Source of the DNA: Chryseobacterium viscerum
Lineage (GTDB): Bacteria; Bacteroidota; Bacteroidia; Flavobacteriales; Weeksellaceae
Assembly: GCF_025949665.1 (NCBI RefSeq)
Contig: NZ_JAPDFT010000001.1
Span: forward strand, 930,001 to 994,000
Length of the DNA: 64,000 nt
Reading direction: 5' to 3'
Positions 38,029 through 47,974 of this stretch are shown one piece after another. Each line of letters opens with the position of its first letter. Position 1 is the first letter of the stretch. The position numbers and the translations under genes are program-made. Below the pieces are notes generated by a model. The model had not been told where the DNA came from. It saw nothing but the letters and a program-made list of their open reading frames with translations, and searched no databases.

Positions 38029-38063
38029 ATGATGAGAAACTACTCTGGAATATTCTGGTTTAC

Positions 38064-38105
38064 AATACAAAGCAGCTGTATATTTTCATACAGTTGCTTT
38101 GTATT
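38064..38105. terminator. Bidirectional intrinsic terminator
   Basis: An 18-bp stem (one G-U pair) starting AATACAAAGCAG, with a six-base loop and A/T tracts outside. It lies between the convergent secreted-protein operon and the Lrp gene. Confidence 0.88.
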
Positions 38106-38110
38106 TTGTC

Positions 38111-38581
38111 TTAAACAATCTGGGCGCTTTCCTTGATACTGTTCATCACAAAAATACTCTTGGTCTGGCCAATTCCTTCAATTTCTGATAATTTGTTCAC
38201 AAAAAACTCATGGAATTCATCCATATTGGGAGCAAGGATCTTCAGCATAAAATCAAAATCACCGCTGATGTTATAAAACTCCACAACTTCCTTCAGCTTG
38301 CCCACTTCCTCAATAAATTTTCCTGCAGTTTTTTTATTGTGAACACTCAGGGCAATCATACAGATCACCATCATTCCCTTATTGACCTTTTTACGGTCTA
38401 CAACAGCAGTGTATTCTTTAATAATCCCCTGTTTTTCCATACGTTTGATGCGTTCATGAGTAGGAGTGGGACTTAAATTGATTCTTGCTGAAATGTCACG
38501 GATACTCATCTTGGCATCTTTCTGAAGAAGACGCAGGATGGATAAGTCTTTTTCATCGGGTATATAATTTTCAGTTGCCAT
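38111..38581 (-). CDS. Lrp/AsnC family transcriptional regulator
   Basis: 156 residues. The N-terminal HTH (DLSILRLLQKDAKMSIRDISARINLSPTPTHERIKRMEKQGII) is followed by the RAM ligand-binding domain (KGMMVICMIALSVHNKK, GDFDFMLKILAPNMDEFHEFF). These proteins assemble into octamers and sense amino acids. It is divergent from an MFS exporter with 143 bases between them, so it may control that gene as well as others. The ligand cannot be told. Confidence 0.92.
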   Translation of the reverse strand: MATENYIPDEKDLSILRLLQKDAKMSIRDISARINLSPTPTHERIKRMEKQGIIKEYTAVVDRKKVNKGMMVICMIALSVHNKKTAGKFIEEVGKLKEVVEFYNISGDFDFMLKILAPNMDEFHEFFVNKLSEIEGIGQTKSIFVMNSIKESAQIV

Positions 38582-38701
38582 TTTGTTCTGTTTTTATAGG
38601 TTGTTGTATGGTGTATCAGTAGTTTTGTTCTTATAAATATTTTATATATATAATATTGTTCCAAATTTAAGGTTAAATTTTCAAATACGTTCTGTTAATT
38701 T

Positions 38702-38709
38702 TAATTTTG
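38702..38709 (+). promoter_or_regulatory. -7 promoter element of the MFS gene
   Basis: TAATTTTG matches the flavobacterial -7 consensus and lies 15 bases before the MFS start codon, giving a very short leader. Confidence 0.5.
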
Positions 38710-38724
38710 CAGGAAATTTGAAAC

Positions 38725-40113
38725 ATGGGTACAAGGAAGAATTTAATATTAATTTTAGCATCGGTAGGAACATTTGTGGAGGCTTTGGATATTGCCATTA
38801 TTAATTTAACAATTCCTTCTATTCAGCAGCAGTTTCAGATTGGAGCAGAGACGGTTCAATGGTTGCAGACCCTTTATGTATTGTTCTTTGGAGGATTTCT
38901 GATCATTGGCGGAAAGCTTTCAGATCAGATCGGAAGAAAGAAAATGTTCTTGCTGGGGGCACTGATTTTTATGCTGACTTCATTAGGTGCAGGATTGTCT
39001 CAAAACTTTGAAGTGCTGGCTGTTTTCCGTGCTTTACAGGGATTAGGAGCCGCATTGGTGATGCCGTCTGCGCTATCCATTGTCACCAATACATTCAGAG
39101 GAGAGCAGGAGAGGAATCATGCTATCGGAATTTTCAGTTCATTCGCTGCTATCGGTTCAGGAAGCGGCCTTTCTGTAGGAGGAATTATCAGTACCTACCT
39201 GAGCTGGCACTGGGTGTTTCTGATTAATGTGCCTATTCTTTTAATAACAATTGTGCTGTCTTATTACTATCTGCCTGCAGATGAGAAAAATGAAACCGCA
39301 CAGAAAACAGATATGGTCTCCGGGATACTAATGGTGCTTGGACTTTTAAGTCTTACTTACGGTACCCATGAATTAGTCCATATTAAAGAACAGCCATTCC
39401 TGGTCATAGGCTCTTTGATTCTGGCGGTATTGCTGCTGGTTATGGTATATTACCGATTGAAATCCGTTGCTGCACCTTTAGTTGACTTAAAATTATTCAA
39501 ACACAGATCTTTAGTGATCTCCAATGCCGTATTCTTTACGTTGGGGGCATTTTTTATCGGATTTTTATTCCTGATTTCATTGATGCTTCAGAAAGATATG
39601 GGCTATAGCGCTGCTTCAGCAGGATTAATGCTTGTTCCTTTCAGTATCATATCTGCTTTGACGGCTAAATTTATTCTGCCGCATGTATCAAAACGTCTGA
39701 GCTCTTCCCAAATGGGAGTGTTAGGGTGGTTGTTTATGTTGATGGGAGGGCTGTCACTGTTGACCTCCGTTTATACCGGACATCCGCTGGCTGTAGTTTT
39801 GTTGGGAGCAGCATGTATTTCAGGAGTTGGAATGACGTTTTGTTTTACCGCGCTTTCGGTAATGGGAATCCAGGATGTTGAGCCTTCCAATTACGGATTG
39901 GCATCAAGTTTGAGTTCTACAAGTTACTTTTTGGGAGCCGGTATTGGATTGTCTTTCATGACTTTAATGAGCCAGATCTTTCCTTCAGGGTTTTCAGTAG
40001 GAAGTCTGAATCTGGTTGTCTTAATCAGCTATGCTCTTCTGGCGCTCGGAATGTTGTTTTATTTTATAATGAAGGGCTTAAAAGTGAAGCAGACAAAAGT
40101 GGCTGTTTCATAG
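38725..40113 (+). CDS. MFS drug exporter, DHA2 (EmrB/QacA) type
   Basis: 462 residues and about 14 hydrophobic segments, as expected for the DHA2 family of proton-driven multidrug exporters in the inner membrane. Motif A is visible after TM2 (GGKLSDQIGRKKMFLLG). TM1 carries an acidic residue typical of the family (GTFVEALDIAIINLTIPSI), and motif C-like glycines occur in TM5 (GSGSGLSVGGIIST). It is divergent from the Lrp regulator. The substrate is unknown. Confidence 0.9.
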   Translation: MGTRKNLILILASVGTFVEALDIAIINLTIPSIQQQFQIGAETVQWLQTLYVLFFGGFLIIGGKLSDQIGRKKMFLLGALIFMLTSLGAGLSQNFEVLAVFRALQGLGAALVMPSALSIVTNTFRGEQERNHAIGIFSSFAAIGSGSGLSVGGIISTYLSWHWVFLINVPILLITIVLSYYYLPADEKNETAQKTDMVSGILMVLGLLSLTYGTHELVHIKEQPFLVIGSLILAVLLLVMVYYRLKSVAAPLVDLKLFKHRSLVISNAVFFTLGAFFIGFLFLISLMLQKDMGYSAASAGLMLVPFSIISALTAKFILPHVSKRLSSSQMGVLGWLFMLMGGLSLLTSVYTGHPLAVVLLGAACISGVGMTFCFTALSVMGIQDVEPSNYGLASSLSSTSYFLGAGIGLSFMTLMSQIFPSGFSVGSLNLVVLISYALLALGMLFYFIMKGLKVKQTKVAVS

Positions 40114-40224
40114 CAGGTGGCCTAAAAATACACAAACTATATGAGGAAGAATCGGTGCTTAGGTGTCGGTTCTTTTTTTGTCTTTCCGTTTAGCTTTATT
40201 ATCTTTGGTTTTTTACTATTCATC

Positions 40225-40971
40225 ATGAAAATACAGATCATCAGTGATCTCCACTGGGAATTTGGAAGTACGGAATTATGTTTTGATCATTCTGATATTG
40301 TTGTTTTGGCAGGTGATGTCAATTTGGGAACCAAAGGAATTGAATGGATTAAAAATGCAATTCCCGATAAACCTGTAATTTATGTTTTGGGCAATCATGA
40401 ATACTATAAAGGTTCATATCCAAAAACGCTCCATAAGATCAGAGACGCTTCCTTGAATTCTAATGTTCACGTATTGGAAAATTCATTTGTAGACATTGAT
40501 GGAATTCGTTTTCATGGAGCAACTTTGTGGACGGATTTTTCCATCTTTGGGAATCCGGTTCAGTACGGAATGCTTTGCCAGTCCAAAATGAATGATTATA
40601 AAATGATCAGGAGAGATCCTTCCTATTCGAAAATGAGGACACTGGATACCTTCAAAATCCATCAGCTTTCAAAAGAATGGTTAAAAGAAAGTCTTGAAAG
40701 TTCAAAAGGTCTTAAAAATATAGTCGTTACCCATCATGCACCCAGTATACAATCTGTTCCGGAACATTATAAGGAAGATCCGGTAACATCTGCTTATGCC
40801 TCCGATCTGGAATGTTTATTGACAGAATACAAACCGCTGTACTGGATTCACGGACATATTCATACCCCGTGCAGATATAAAATCGGAGAAACTGAGATCA
40901 TCTGTAATCCCCATGGTTATATTGATGAAAAATACAACGGATATGATAAAGAATTGCTGATTGTTGTTTAG
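40225..40971 (+). CDS. Calcineurin-like metallophosphoesterase
   Basis: 248 residues from the ATG at 40225; the frame is open 84 bases further upstream but that part is hydrophobic and unlike the family. The five metal-ligand blocks are visible: MKIQIISDLHWEF, VVLAGDVNLG, LGNHEYYKG, VVTHHAPS and WIHGHIHTP. It is a dinuclear-metal phosphoesterase of the single-domain bacterial type; the substrate (nucleotide, phosphoprotein or other) is not evident. It follows the MFS gene by 111 bases and is probably cytoplasmic. Confidence 0.9.
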   Translation: MKIQIISDLHWEFGSTELCFDHSDIVVLAGDVNLGTKGIEWIKNAIPDKPVIYVLGNHEYYKGSYPKTLHKIRDASLNSNVHVLENSFVDIDGIRFHGATLWTDFSIFGNPVQYGMLCQSKMNDYKMIRRDPSYSKMRTLDTFKIHQLSKEWLKESLESSKGLKNIVVTHHAPSIQSVPEHYKEDPVTSAYASDLECLLTEYKPLYWIHGHIHTPCRYKIGETEIICNPHGYIDEKYNGYDKELLIVV

Positions 40972-41030
40972 GAAACAATAAAAAGTGTAATTCGATTATT
41001 GGCCTTCTTGGCTTTTTTTCCTTTTTCAAC

Positions 41031-41038
41031 TATCTTCG
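41031..41038 (+). promoter_or_regulatory. -7 promoter element
   Basis: TATCTTCG is one mismatch from TAnnTTTG and lies 18 bases before the AraC-type start codon. Confidence 0.4.
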
Positions 41039-41056
41039 TGTTTAATTTTCTTTCCA

Positions 41057-41971
41057 ATGCCTAAAAAATCCCAGCCGAAACCTGATTTTGTTTCACAGCT
41101 AGCCTTTGATGAAGTGCTTCAGCAGGTTGAGTTTGATCTTAGAATCAAGGAATTTGTGGTGATGGAAATTGATAAGGCAAATTATATCATAAAGCCCAAT
41201 ATGCCTTACCGTTCAGATTATTTCTGCATTTTTATGATACAGAAGGGAGGAGTTACATTCAGGTTGGATGATAAAAGCTATGAGGTCTCCAAAGGTGATA
41301 TTGTTTTTTGTCCTATGTTAGAAACTTTTTGGCTGGATGAAATTACCGATGATTATAATGCTAAGTATATTTTCTTCTCGTTGAATTTTATTTCTGATGC
41401 AGGGTTTAATTATAAGTCAAATAATGTTCTGAAAAGTTTGTCATCAGATCCTACCCATATCGTCAGAAATGAGCAGGATGTGTACAGGAAATTGAATTTC
41501 CATCTCGATGAACTTAAGGTTTTGAATGATAAGGAAAAAGATAATTATTATTTCAATGAAATGATCTGGCATCATTTCTCACTGGTGATCTATGAAATTG
41601 ATAATTATTTCAAGAAAATAGAAAAACCTCATCAGGTAACCAATAGGGAAGATGAATTGACGACCAGTTTTTTTAAGCTGGTTCAGGATCATTTCAAAGA
41701 AGAGCATAATGTTCAGTTCTATGCCGACAAGCTTTTTATCAGTCGCAAATACCTTACGAAAGTGATCAATAAAACGGTGTTCAAATCCCCAAGAGATATT
41801 ATTCATCAGGTTTTAGCGGTAGAAGCCAGATTGCTGCTGAGAAATCCTAACCTGAATATCGGTGAAGTAGCATCACAACTGAAGTTTTCAGACCAGGCTT
41901 CTTTCAGTAAATTTTTTAAAAAACATGTAGGAAGATCTCCTTTGGAATACAGAAAAGATGACTTGTATTGA
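41057..41971 (+). CDS. AraC-family regulator next to RND pump
   Basis: 304 residues. The N-terminal cupin-like sensor is at about 45-110 (YFCIFMIQKGGVTFRLDDKSYEVSKGDIVFCP). The C-terminal AraC domain has both HTH units (VQFYADKLFISRKYLTKVINK and LNIGEVASQLKFSDQASFSKFFKKHVGRSPLEYR). It lies 218 bases upstream of the pump operon in the same orientation, and is probably its activator, as is often seen in Flavobacteriia. The inducer is unknown. Confidence 0.88.
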   Translation: MPKKSQPKPDFVSQLAFDEVLQQVEFDLRIKEFVVMEIDKANYIIKPNMPYRSDYFCIFMIQKGGVTFRLDDKSYEVSKGDIVFCPMLETFWLDEITDDYNAKYIFFSLNFISDAGFNYKSNNVLKSLSSDPTHIVRNEQDVYRKLNFHLDELKVLNDKEKDNYYFNEMIWHHFSLVIYEIDNYFKKIEKPHQVTNREDELTTSFFKLVQDHFKEEHNVQFYADKLFISRKYLTKVINKTVFKSPRDIIHQVLAVEARLLLRNPNLNIGEVASQLKFSDQASFSKFFKKHVGRSPLEYRKDDLY

Positions 41972-42189
41972 TAATCAGTGATTTAAGATTTTAAGACGTC
42001 TTTTTACCAAATTTCAACTATAATTTCGATTTAAAAAAGTAAATAGTATTATTTATATTGTCTATAAATGATATTTCTCATATTTTTTAAAATAAGGAGT
42101 CTTTTTGACAAAATAAGGAGTTTTTTGAATAATCCTATTGAATTTTTTTCGTTCGATTTTTGTCCGGAAAATTTAAAAGGACTATTGTT

Positions 42190-43335
42190 ATGCAAAGATT
42201 TTTTATTCAAAAATCGACTTTACTTTTCCTCTCGCTGATCGTTTTGACGGGATGTAGGAAAGATAATCAAAACCAGGGATATCAGCAGCAGGCACCGGAA
42301 TTACCTGTTGCAAAGGTAACACAGGGAGACGCTTCTGTTTCCAGAGAATATGCAGCATCTATCGAGGGTGTTTCCAATGTGGAGATCAGACCTCAGGTAA
42401 CAGGATATTTAAGCAAAATTTTTGTGGATGAAGGAGACTTTGTGAGAGCAGGCCAGCCTCTGTTCAAAATTGAAGATCAGGTTTTCCGTGAGCAGTTGAG
42501 AAGTGCTCAGGCGGCTTTGATTACCGCTCAGGCCAGTCTTTCAACCTCTAAAATTGATTTGGATAGAAAAAAAGAACTGTTTAAAAACAAAATGGTTTCC
42601 GAAATTCAGGTGAAAGAAGCGGAAGCGGCTTACAATGGAGCAAGAGGAGCTGTAAGTCAGTCAACATCTTCTATTGAATCAGCAAAAATCAATCTGAATT
42701 TCTCTACAATTAAAGCCCCGGTAAGTGGTTTTATCGGGAGATTCAACTATCGTTTGGGAAGTTTGATGGCCCCGGGGAATCAGGAACCGATCACCTTGCT
42801 GTCAGATATTCATCAGGTATATACGTATTTCAGTTTAAGTGAAAATGATTTTAATAATTTCCAGAAACAATACACAGGCAGCAGTATTGATGAGGTGATT
42901 AAAAATACTCCTGCAGCATCATTACTCCTTTCCGGTGGTGAGCAATATGCTGAAAAAGGAAAGATTGATGCTGTGGAAGGGCAGTTCAATAAAACAACCG
43001 GATCAATTACATTAAGAGCAAAATTCAACAATCCCAATAATCTTTTAAGAAGCGGAAATACCGGTAAAATTGTACTGGATCAATTCTACAGTAATGTTAT
43101 TTTACTTCCTATTGCTTCTACCAGAACTATTCAGGATAAAGTATTTGTGTTTACCATTCAGGGAGGGAAAGCGGCCATGCTTCCGATTGAAGTGAATGGT
43201 AAAGTCGGTGACAATTTCATTGTAGCCAAAGGGCTTAAGGCAGGAGACGAATATATCACCAGCGGTTTCGACCGATTACAGCCGGGAACTCCTGTAGTGG
43301 CACAAAAGAAAACTGCTCAACAGAAAAAATCGTAA
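42190..43335 (+). CDS. RND efflux periplasmic adaptor lipoprotein
   Basis: 381 residues from the ATG at 42190 (an upstream TTG in frame is unlikely). The lipobox is LTGC. It is the membrane fusion protein of an AcrA/MexA-type pump: biotinyl-lipoyl halves at VEIRPQVTGYLSKIFVDEGDFVRAGQPLFKIED and INLNFSTIKAPVSGFIGRF, an intervening coiled-coil hairpin (residues about 95-155), and beta-barrel and membrane-proximal domains after that. It bridges the permease and the outer membrane channel. First gene of a three-gene operon, nine bases before the permease. Confidence 0.94.
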   Translation: MQRFFIQKSTLLFLSLIVLTGCRKDNQNQGYQQQAPELPVAKVTQGDASVSREYAASIEGVSNVEIRPQVTGYLSKIFVDEGDFVRAGQPLFKIEDQVFREQLRSAQAALITAQASLSTSKIDLDRKKELFKNKMVSEIQVKEAEAAYNGARGAVSQSTSSIESAKINLNFSTIKAPVSGFIGRFNYRLGSLMAPGNQEPITLLSDIHQVYTYFSLSENDFNNFQKQYTGSSIDEVIKNTPAASLLLSGGEQYAEKGKIDAVEGQFNKTTGSITLRAKFNNPNNLLRSGNTGKIVLDQFYSNVILLPIASTRTIQDKVFVFTIQGGKAAMLPIEVNGKVGDNFIVAKGLKAGDEYITSGFDRLQPGTPVVAQKKTAQQKKS

Positions 43336-43344
43336 GAAGAAATC

Positions 43345-46300
43345 ATGTTAAAGAAAATTATAAAAAGACCCGTACTGGCAACGGTGATTTCCGTATTGCT
43401 TGTTATTCTGGGAATCGTGGGTATGGTGAGTCTTCCGATTACCAAATTTCCAGACATTGCACCGCCTACCGTTATGGTAACTGCAGCTTATCCGGGAGCT
43501 AATGCTGAAACCATTGCAAGGTCTGTAGCGCCGCCGCTGGAAAACGCAATCAATGGGGTAGAAAATATGGACTATATTACTTCTACAGCAAGTAACGATG
43601 GTACATTGAGTATTACTGTTATTTTTAAACTGGGAACAGATCCTGACCAGGCGGCTATTAACGTGCAGAACAGGGTAGCTCAGGTGACCAACCAGCTTCC
43701 TGCAGAGGTAATTCAGGCGGGAATCACCACGGTGAAAAGACAGAACAGTATGATTGCAATGGTTTCCCTCACCAGTAAAGATGGAAAGATGGACGACCTT
43801 TTCCTTGAAAACTATGCGAAAATCAACATCGTTCCGGAACTGAAAAGAGTAAAAGGAGTAGGAGATGCAATGGTGTATGGAAATAAAGATTACTCCATGC
43901 GTATCTGGCTGGATCCTAATAAACTGACTTCATACAATCTTACTCCATCTGATGTTTCCCGTGCTATTCAGACGCAAAACCTCGAAGCAGCACCCGGAAG
44001 ATTAGGGGAGAGAAGTAAAGAGGTAATGGAGTATGTTCTTCGCTACAAAGGAAAATTTACAGAGCCTGAGCAATATGAAAATATCACTATCAAAGCACTG
44101 AATGACGGTTCAGTTTTAAAATTAAAAGATATTGCCAAAGTAGAATTCGGGGCTTACAGTTATACGGTTTCTTCCAATTATAATAAGAAAGCGTCTGTAA
44201 CGATGGCGATCTTCCAGATGGCAGGTTCCAATGCCAATGAAGTGCAGATCGCTCTTCAGGAAAGAATGAAAGAACTGGAAAAATCTTTCCCGGCAGGAAT
44301 GGATTATGAAATTCCATATGCAACAAAAGATGCGCTGGATCAGTCTATTGAACAGGTGATTCATACATTGATAGAAGCATTTATCCTGGTATTCATTGTG
44401 GTGTATATCTTCCTTCAGGATTTCCGATCTACTTTGATTCCGGCCATTGCAGTTCCGGTGTCCATCGTAGGAACGTTCTTCTTTATGAAAGTTTTCGGAT
44501 TCTCTATTAATATTTTGACGTTGTTTGCCTTGGTACTGGCAATCGGTATTGTAGTAGATGATGCCATTGTAGTGGTAGAAGCCGTTCATGCTAAGATGGA
44601 GCATAAAAAGCTGAACCCAAGAGCGGCTACGATGTCGGCAATGAGTGAGATTACAGGAGCAATTGTTTCGATTACGCTGATCATGTCTGCGGTGTTTGTT
44701 CCGGTAGCCTTTATGAGTGGTTCTACAGGATTGTTTTACCAGCAGTTTGCCCTGACATTGGCCATTGCCATTGTAATTTCAGCGATCAATGCATTGACAC
44801 TGAGCCCGGCGTTATGTGCTTTATTTTTAAAACAGCACCATCCCGGAACGCATGAGAAGATGAATTTCAAAGACCGTTTCTTTGCAGGTTTCAATGCAAG
44901 CTTCAATAAGCTGACCTTCCGATATGGAAAAGCTGTACTGTTCCTTTTAAAAAGAAAATGGGTGGCCTTGATCATCATTGTAGCCTTTGGAGGTTTATTC
45001 GCGTGGATGTCTATGACAACACCAAAAGGATTTATTCCAGATGAAGATCAGAGTTTCATTATTGTAACCGCGAATCTTGCTCCGGGAGCCTCAAAGGACA
45101 GAACGTCAAAAGTAGTTTCTGATACAGAAGACTTATTGATGAAAAATCCTGCTGTGGACAAAGTAATTTCAGTAGACGGATTAAACTTATTCAGTGGCTC
45201 TATGTCATCTTCAGCAGCTTCTATTTTCGTTAAATTAAAAAAAGGAGGCGAAAGAGGAGCAGTGAATAACATCAATGATATCATCGGACAAACGCAGGGA
45301 ATGCTTTCTCAGGATAAAAGAGCTAATTTCCTTGTGATCAATACCCCAACGGTAGACGGTTTCGGTAATACCAGCGGGATGGAACTGGTGCTTCAAGACC
45401 GTACCAACGGAGAGCTTCAGAATTTAGGAAATATCTCCTATGGAATGATGGGAGCTTTGATGCAGAGACCGGAAGTAGCAGTAGCATTTACCACCTTTGA
45501 TGTTACGTATCCGCAGTTTGAAGTGCTTGTAGATGAAGTGAAGTCTGCTCAGCTGGGTGTAAACGTTTCTGATGTATTAGGAGTGATGCAGGGGTATTAC
45601 GGAAGTATTCAGGCTTCGGATTTCAACAGATTCGGAAAGTATTATAGAGTATTGGTGCAATCTACTCCGGAGACAAGACAGGATAAAGAATCCCTGAACG
45701 GAATTTTTGTTAAAAATAATTTAGGACAAATGGTCCCTATTAATACATTGGTAAGCCTGAAGCAGGTGACGGGAGCTGAAGTGGTAGACCGTTTCAATCT
45801 ATTTAATTCATCCAATTTAACGGTAATGGCAGCTCCGGGATACAGTACCGGACAGGCTATGGCAGCCATTGAAGAAGTGAGTAAGCAGGTGCTTCCTCCG
45901 GGATATACTTACGATTATAAAGGAATGAGCCGTGAAGAAGCGGGTTCAAGCTCGCAATCTGTTATGATCTTCGGGCTATGTATTGTATTTGTATTCTTCC
46001 TTTTATCTGCACAATATGAAAGTTATATTCTTCCGTTAGCCGTATTGATTGCTATTCCGGTAGGTTTATCAGGAGTATTTGTAGGGATTACATTCGCAGA
46101 ATTATCCAATAATATTTATGTACAGATTGCTTTGGTGATGCTGATTGGGCTTTTGGCGAAGAATGGTATTCTGATTGTAGAATTTGCGATTCAAAGACGT
46201 AGAGCAGGAAAAAGCCTTATTGCTTCTGCTGTAGAAGGGGCAAAAGCACGTTTGCGTCCTATTTTGATGACCTCTCTTGCATTTATTACAGGATTACTGC

Positions 46301-46485
46301 CATTGATCTTTGTGGTAGGACCTTCAGCGATGGGTAACCATTCTATCGGATATGCAGCCATTTCAGGGATGCTTTTCGGAACAGTCTTAGGGATTTTTGT
46401 GGTTCCGGTTCTTTTCGTGGTATTCCAGGCTTTGCATGAGAGAATCAACGGAAAGGTAGTAACAGATGCGGATTGGGAATATTAA
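43345..46485 (+). CDS. RND multidrug efflux permease, HAE1 type
   Basis: 1046 residues, the normal length. It is the inner-membrane proton-driven pump of an AcrB-like system. TM1 starts at VLATVISVLLVILGIVGMVSLP, two large periplasmic loops follow, TM4 carries the proton-relay pair in LAIGIVVDDAIVVVE, and a C-terminal Lys-containing TM10 segment (MLIGLLAKNGILIVEFA) is present. The duplicated 6+6 membrane layout is intact. It works with the adaptor upstream and the channel downstream. Substrates are probably drugs or detergents but cannot be read from the sequence. Confidence 0.96.
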   Translation: MLKKIIKRPVLATVISVLLVILGIVGMVSLPITKFPDIAPPTVMVTAAYPGANAETIARSVAPPLENAINGVENMDYITSTASNDGTLSITVIFKLGTDPDQAAINVQNRVAQVTNQLPAEVIQAGITTVKRQNSMIAMVSLTSKDGKMDDLFLENYAKINIVPELKRVKGVGDAMVYGNKDYSMRIWLDPNKLTSYNLTPSDVSRAIQTQNLEAAPGRLGERSKEVMEYVLRYKGKFTEPEQYENITIKALNDGSVLKLKDIAKVEFGAYSYTVSSNYNKKASVTMAIFQMAGSNANEVQIALQERMKELEKSFPAGMDYEIPYATKDALDQSIEQVIHTLIEAFILVFIVVYIFLQDFRSTLIPAIAVPVSIVGTFFFMKVFGFSINILTLFALVLAIGIVVDDAIVVVEAVHAKMEHKKLNPRAATMSAMSEITGAIVSITLIMSAVFVPVAFMSGSTGLFYQQFALTLAIAIVISAINALTLSPALCALFLKQHHPGTHEKMNFKDRFFAGFNASFNKLTFRYGKAVLFLLKRKWVALIIIVAFGGLFAWMSMTTPKGFIPDEDQSFIIVTANLAPGASKDRTSKVVSDTEDLLMKNPAVDKVISVDGLNLFSGSMSSSAASIFVKLKKGGERGAVNNINDIIGQTQGMLSQDKRANFLVINTPTVDGFGNTSGMELVLQDRTNGELQNLGNISYGMMGALMQRPEVAVAFTTFDVTYPQFEVLVDEVKSAQLGVNVSDVLGVMQGYYGSIQASDFNRFGKYYRVLVQSTPETRQDKESLNGIFVKNNLGQMVPINTLVSLKQVTGAEVVDRFNLFNSSNLTVMAAPGYSTGQAMAAIEEVSKQVLPPGYTYDYKGMSREEAGSSSQSVMIFGLCIVFVFFLLSAQYESYILPLAVLIAIPVGLSGVFVGITFAELSNNIYVQIALVMLIGLLAKNGILIVEFAIQRRRAGKSLIASAVEGAKARLRPILMTSLAFITGLLPLIFVVGPSAMGNHSIGYAAISGMLFGTVLGIFVVPVLFVVFQALHERINGKVVTDADWEY

Positions 46486-46502
46486 TTCAAATGATTTTAA
46501 AA

Positions 46503-47915
46503 ATGAAAATTAAAAATATAGCATATATCGCGTTCATCTCGGGAACAGCAATTTCCTGTAAAGTACAGAAATATGAACAGCCTGAGGTAAAAATGCCTGA
46601 AGCTTTCAGAAGTGATAGTCTTGTTTCGGATCAAAATGAAAATATTGCTAAGATCAGCTACAAAGATTTTTTCAAAGATCCGGTTCTGGTAGGCTTGATT
46701 GATAAAGCTATGGTACAGAATAATGATCTTCAGGTAGCTTTAAAACAGATTGAATTTGCTTCCCTGGCCTATACTCAGAGTAAATGGGGGAATATTCCAA
46801 CGGTAAGTGCTTCTGCCAATGCGAATATCAATCGTCCTTCAGACAACAGTATGAATGGAATGATGGCCGGGCAGTTCATGGGAAAAAGATATATGGAAGA
46901 TTATACAGCTTCTCTTAGTTTTTCATGGGAAGCCGATATCTGGGGTAAGATCAAAGGAAGAAAAGAACAGGCTCTGGCAGAATATCTCAAAACGCAGGAA
47001 GCAGCAAAGGCGGTAAAAACACAAGTGGTGTCTGCTGTAGTGCAGGGATATTATAATCTTCTGATGCTGGATACTCAGCTGGAAATTACAAAATCCAATC
47101 TGGCTTATGCTGATAATACTCTGAAGTTTCTGGCTAAACAGCAGGAATTAGGATTAACAACGGCTTTGGCAGTGCAGCAGCAGGAAATTGTGAAAGATCA
47201 GATCCTGAAATCAATTCCAGCGATTGAAAGTTCTGTGAAAACCCAGGAAAATGCTTTGAGTCTGCTGACCGGTTCTATGCCCGGGAAAATTGAAAGAAGT
47301 GCAAGCCTGAACAATGTACAGTCTCCGGATCATATTGCTGCAGGGGTTCCTTCAGAATTATTAAGTTACAGACCGGATATTAAAACGGCAGAACTTGAGG
47401 TAAGAAAAAGTGCAGCCGCAATTCATGTTGCCAAAATGAGCATGTATCCTTCGTTGAATATTACGGCGCAAGGTGGTGTAAATGCATTCCAGATCAGTAA
47501 ATGGTTCAGCGTTCCGGGATCACTGTTCGGAATGATGGCAGGAGCTGTAGCACAGCCTATTCTGAATGGGAAACAGTTGAAAACGCAGTATGAGCAGTCT
47601 AAAGTATTGGCGGATCAGGCAGAGCTCAACTTTAAACAGTCTGTTTTAAAAGCGGTAGGTGAAGTTTCTGATGCATTGGTACAGATCCAAAAACTCGAAG
47701 AACAGCAGAAAATTGCTGAAGGGCTGGCCATGAAATCCGGTGAAGCGGTGAAGAAGGCTGATTTGTTATTTAAATATAATTCAGCAACTTATGTAGAGGT
47801 GATCATTGCTCAATCGAACAAACTTCAGGCAGAATTGGAACTGGCTTCTCTGAAAACCCAGAGACTGAATGCTATTACAGCTCTTTACCGCTCTGTAGGT
47901 GGCGGATGGCAATAA
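46503..47915 (+). CDS. Outer membrane efflux channel, NodT/OprM type
   Basis: 470 residues from the ATG at 46503 (an ATG at 46491 adds four residues). It is a lipoprotein with the lipobox AISC. It has the two OEP repeats of TolC-like channels: paired long coiled-coil helices and strands (SLSFSWEADIWGKIKGRKEQALAEYLKTQ and later KAVGEVSDALVQIQKLEEQQKIAEGLA), with the conserved YRPDIKTAELEVRKSAA motif. It forms the trimeric outer-membrane exit duct of the pump. The spacing to the permease is 17 bases, and a terminator follows. Confidence 0.93.
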   Translation: MKIKNIAYIAFISGTAISCKVQKYEQPEVKMPEAFRSDSLVSDQNENIAKISYKDFFKDPVLVGLIDKAMVQNNDLQVALKQIEFASLAYTQSKWGNIPTVSASANANINRPSDNSMNGMMAGQFMGKRYMEDYTASLSFSWEADIWGKIKGRKEQALAEYLKTQEAAKAVKTQVVSAVVQGYYNLLMLDTQLEITKSNLAYADNTLKFLAKQQELGLTTALAVQQQEIVKDQILKSIPAIESSVKTQENALSLLTGSMPGKIERSASLNNVQSPDHIAAGVPSELLSYRPDIKTAELEVRKSAAAIHVAKMSMYPSLNITAQGGVNAFQISKWFSVPGSLFGMMAGAVAQPILNGKQLKTQYEQSKVLADQAELNFKQSVLKAVGEVSDALVQIQKLEEQQKIAEGLAMKSGEAVKKADLLFKYNSATYVEVIIAQSNKLQAELELASLKTQRLNAITALYRSVGGGWQ

Positions 47916-47928
47916 AGTAAAATTGAAT

Positions 47929-47960
47929 CTGCTTCGTCTGTAATGATGAAGCAGGTTTTT
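47929..47960 (+). terminator. Intrinsic terminator of the efflux operon
   Basis: CTGCTTC pairs with GAAGCAG around a 12-base loop, followed by T6 after one G. Confidence 0.78.
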
Positions 47961-47974
47961 TAATCCATATCATT

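Noticed and set aside
40141..40224. N-terminal extension of the phosphoesterase
   Set aside because: Hydrophobic 28 residues do not fit the family, and the metal-binding block starts right after the ATG at 40225.
42813..46448. Antisense reading frames over the RND genes
   Set aside because: They are shadows in other frames of the adaptor and permease genes with no independent motifs.
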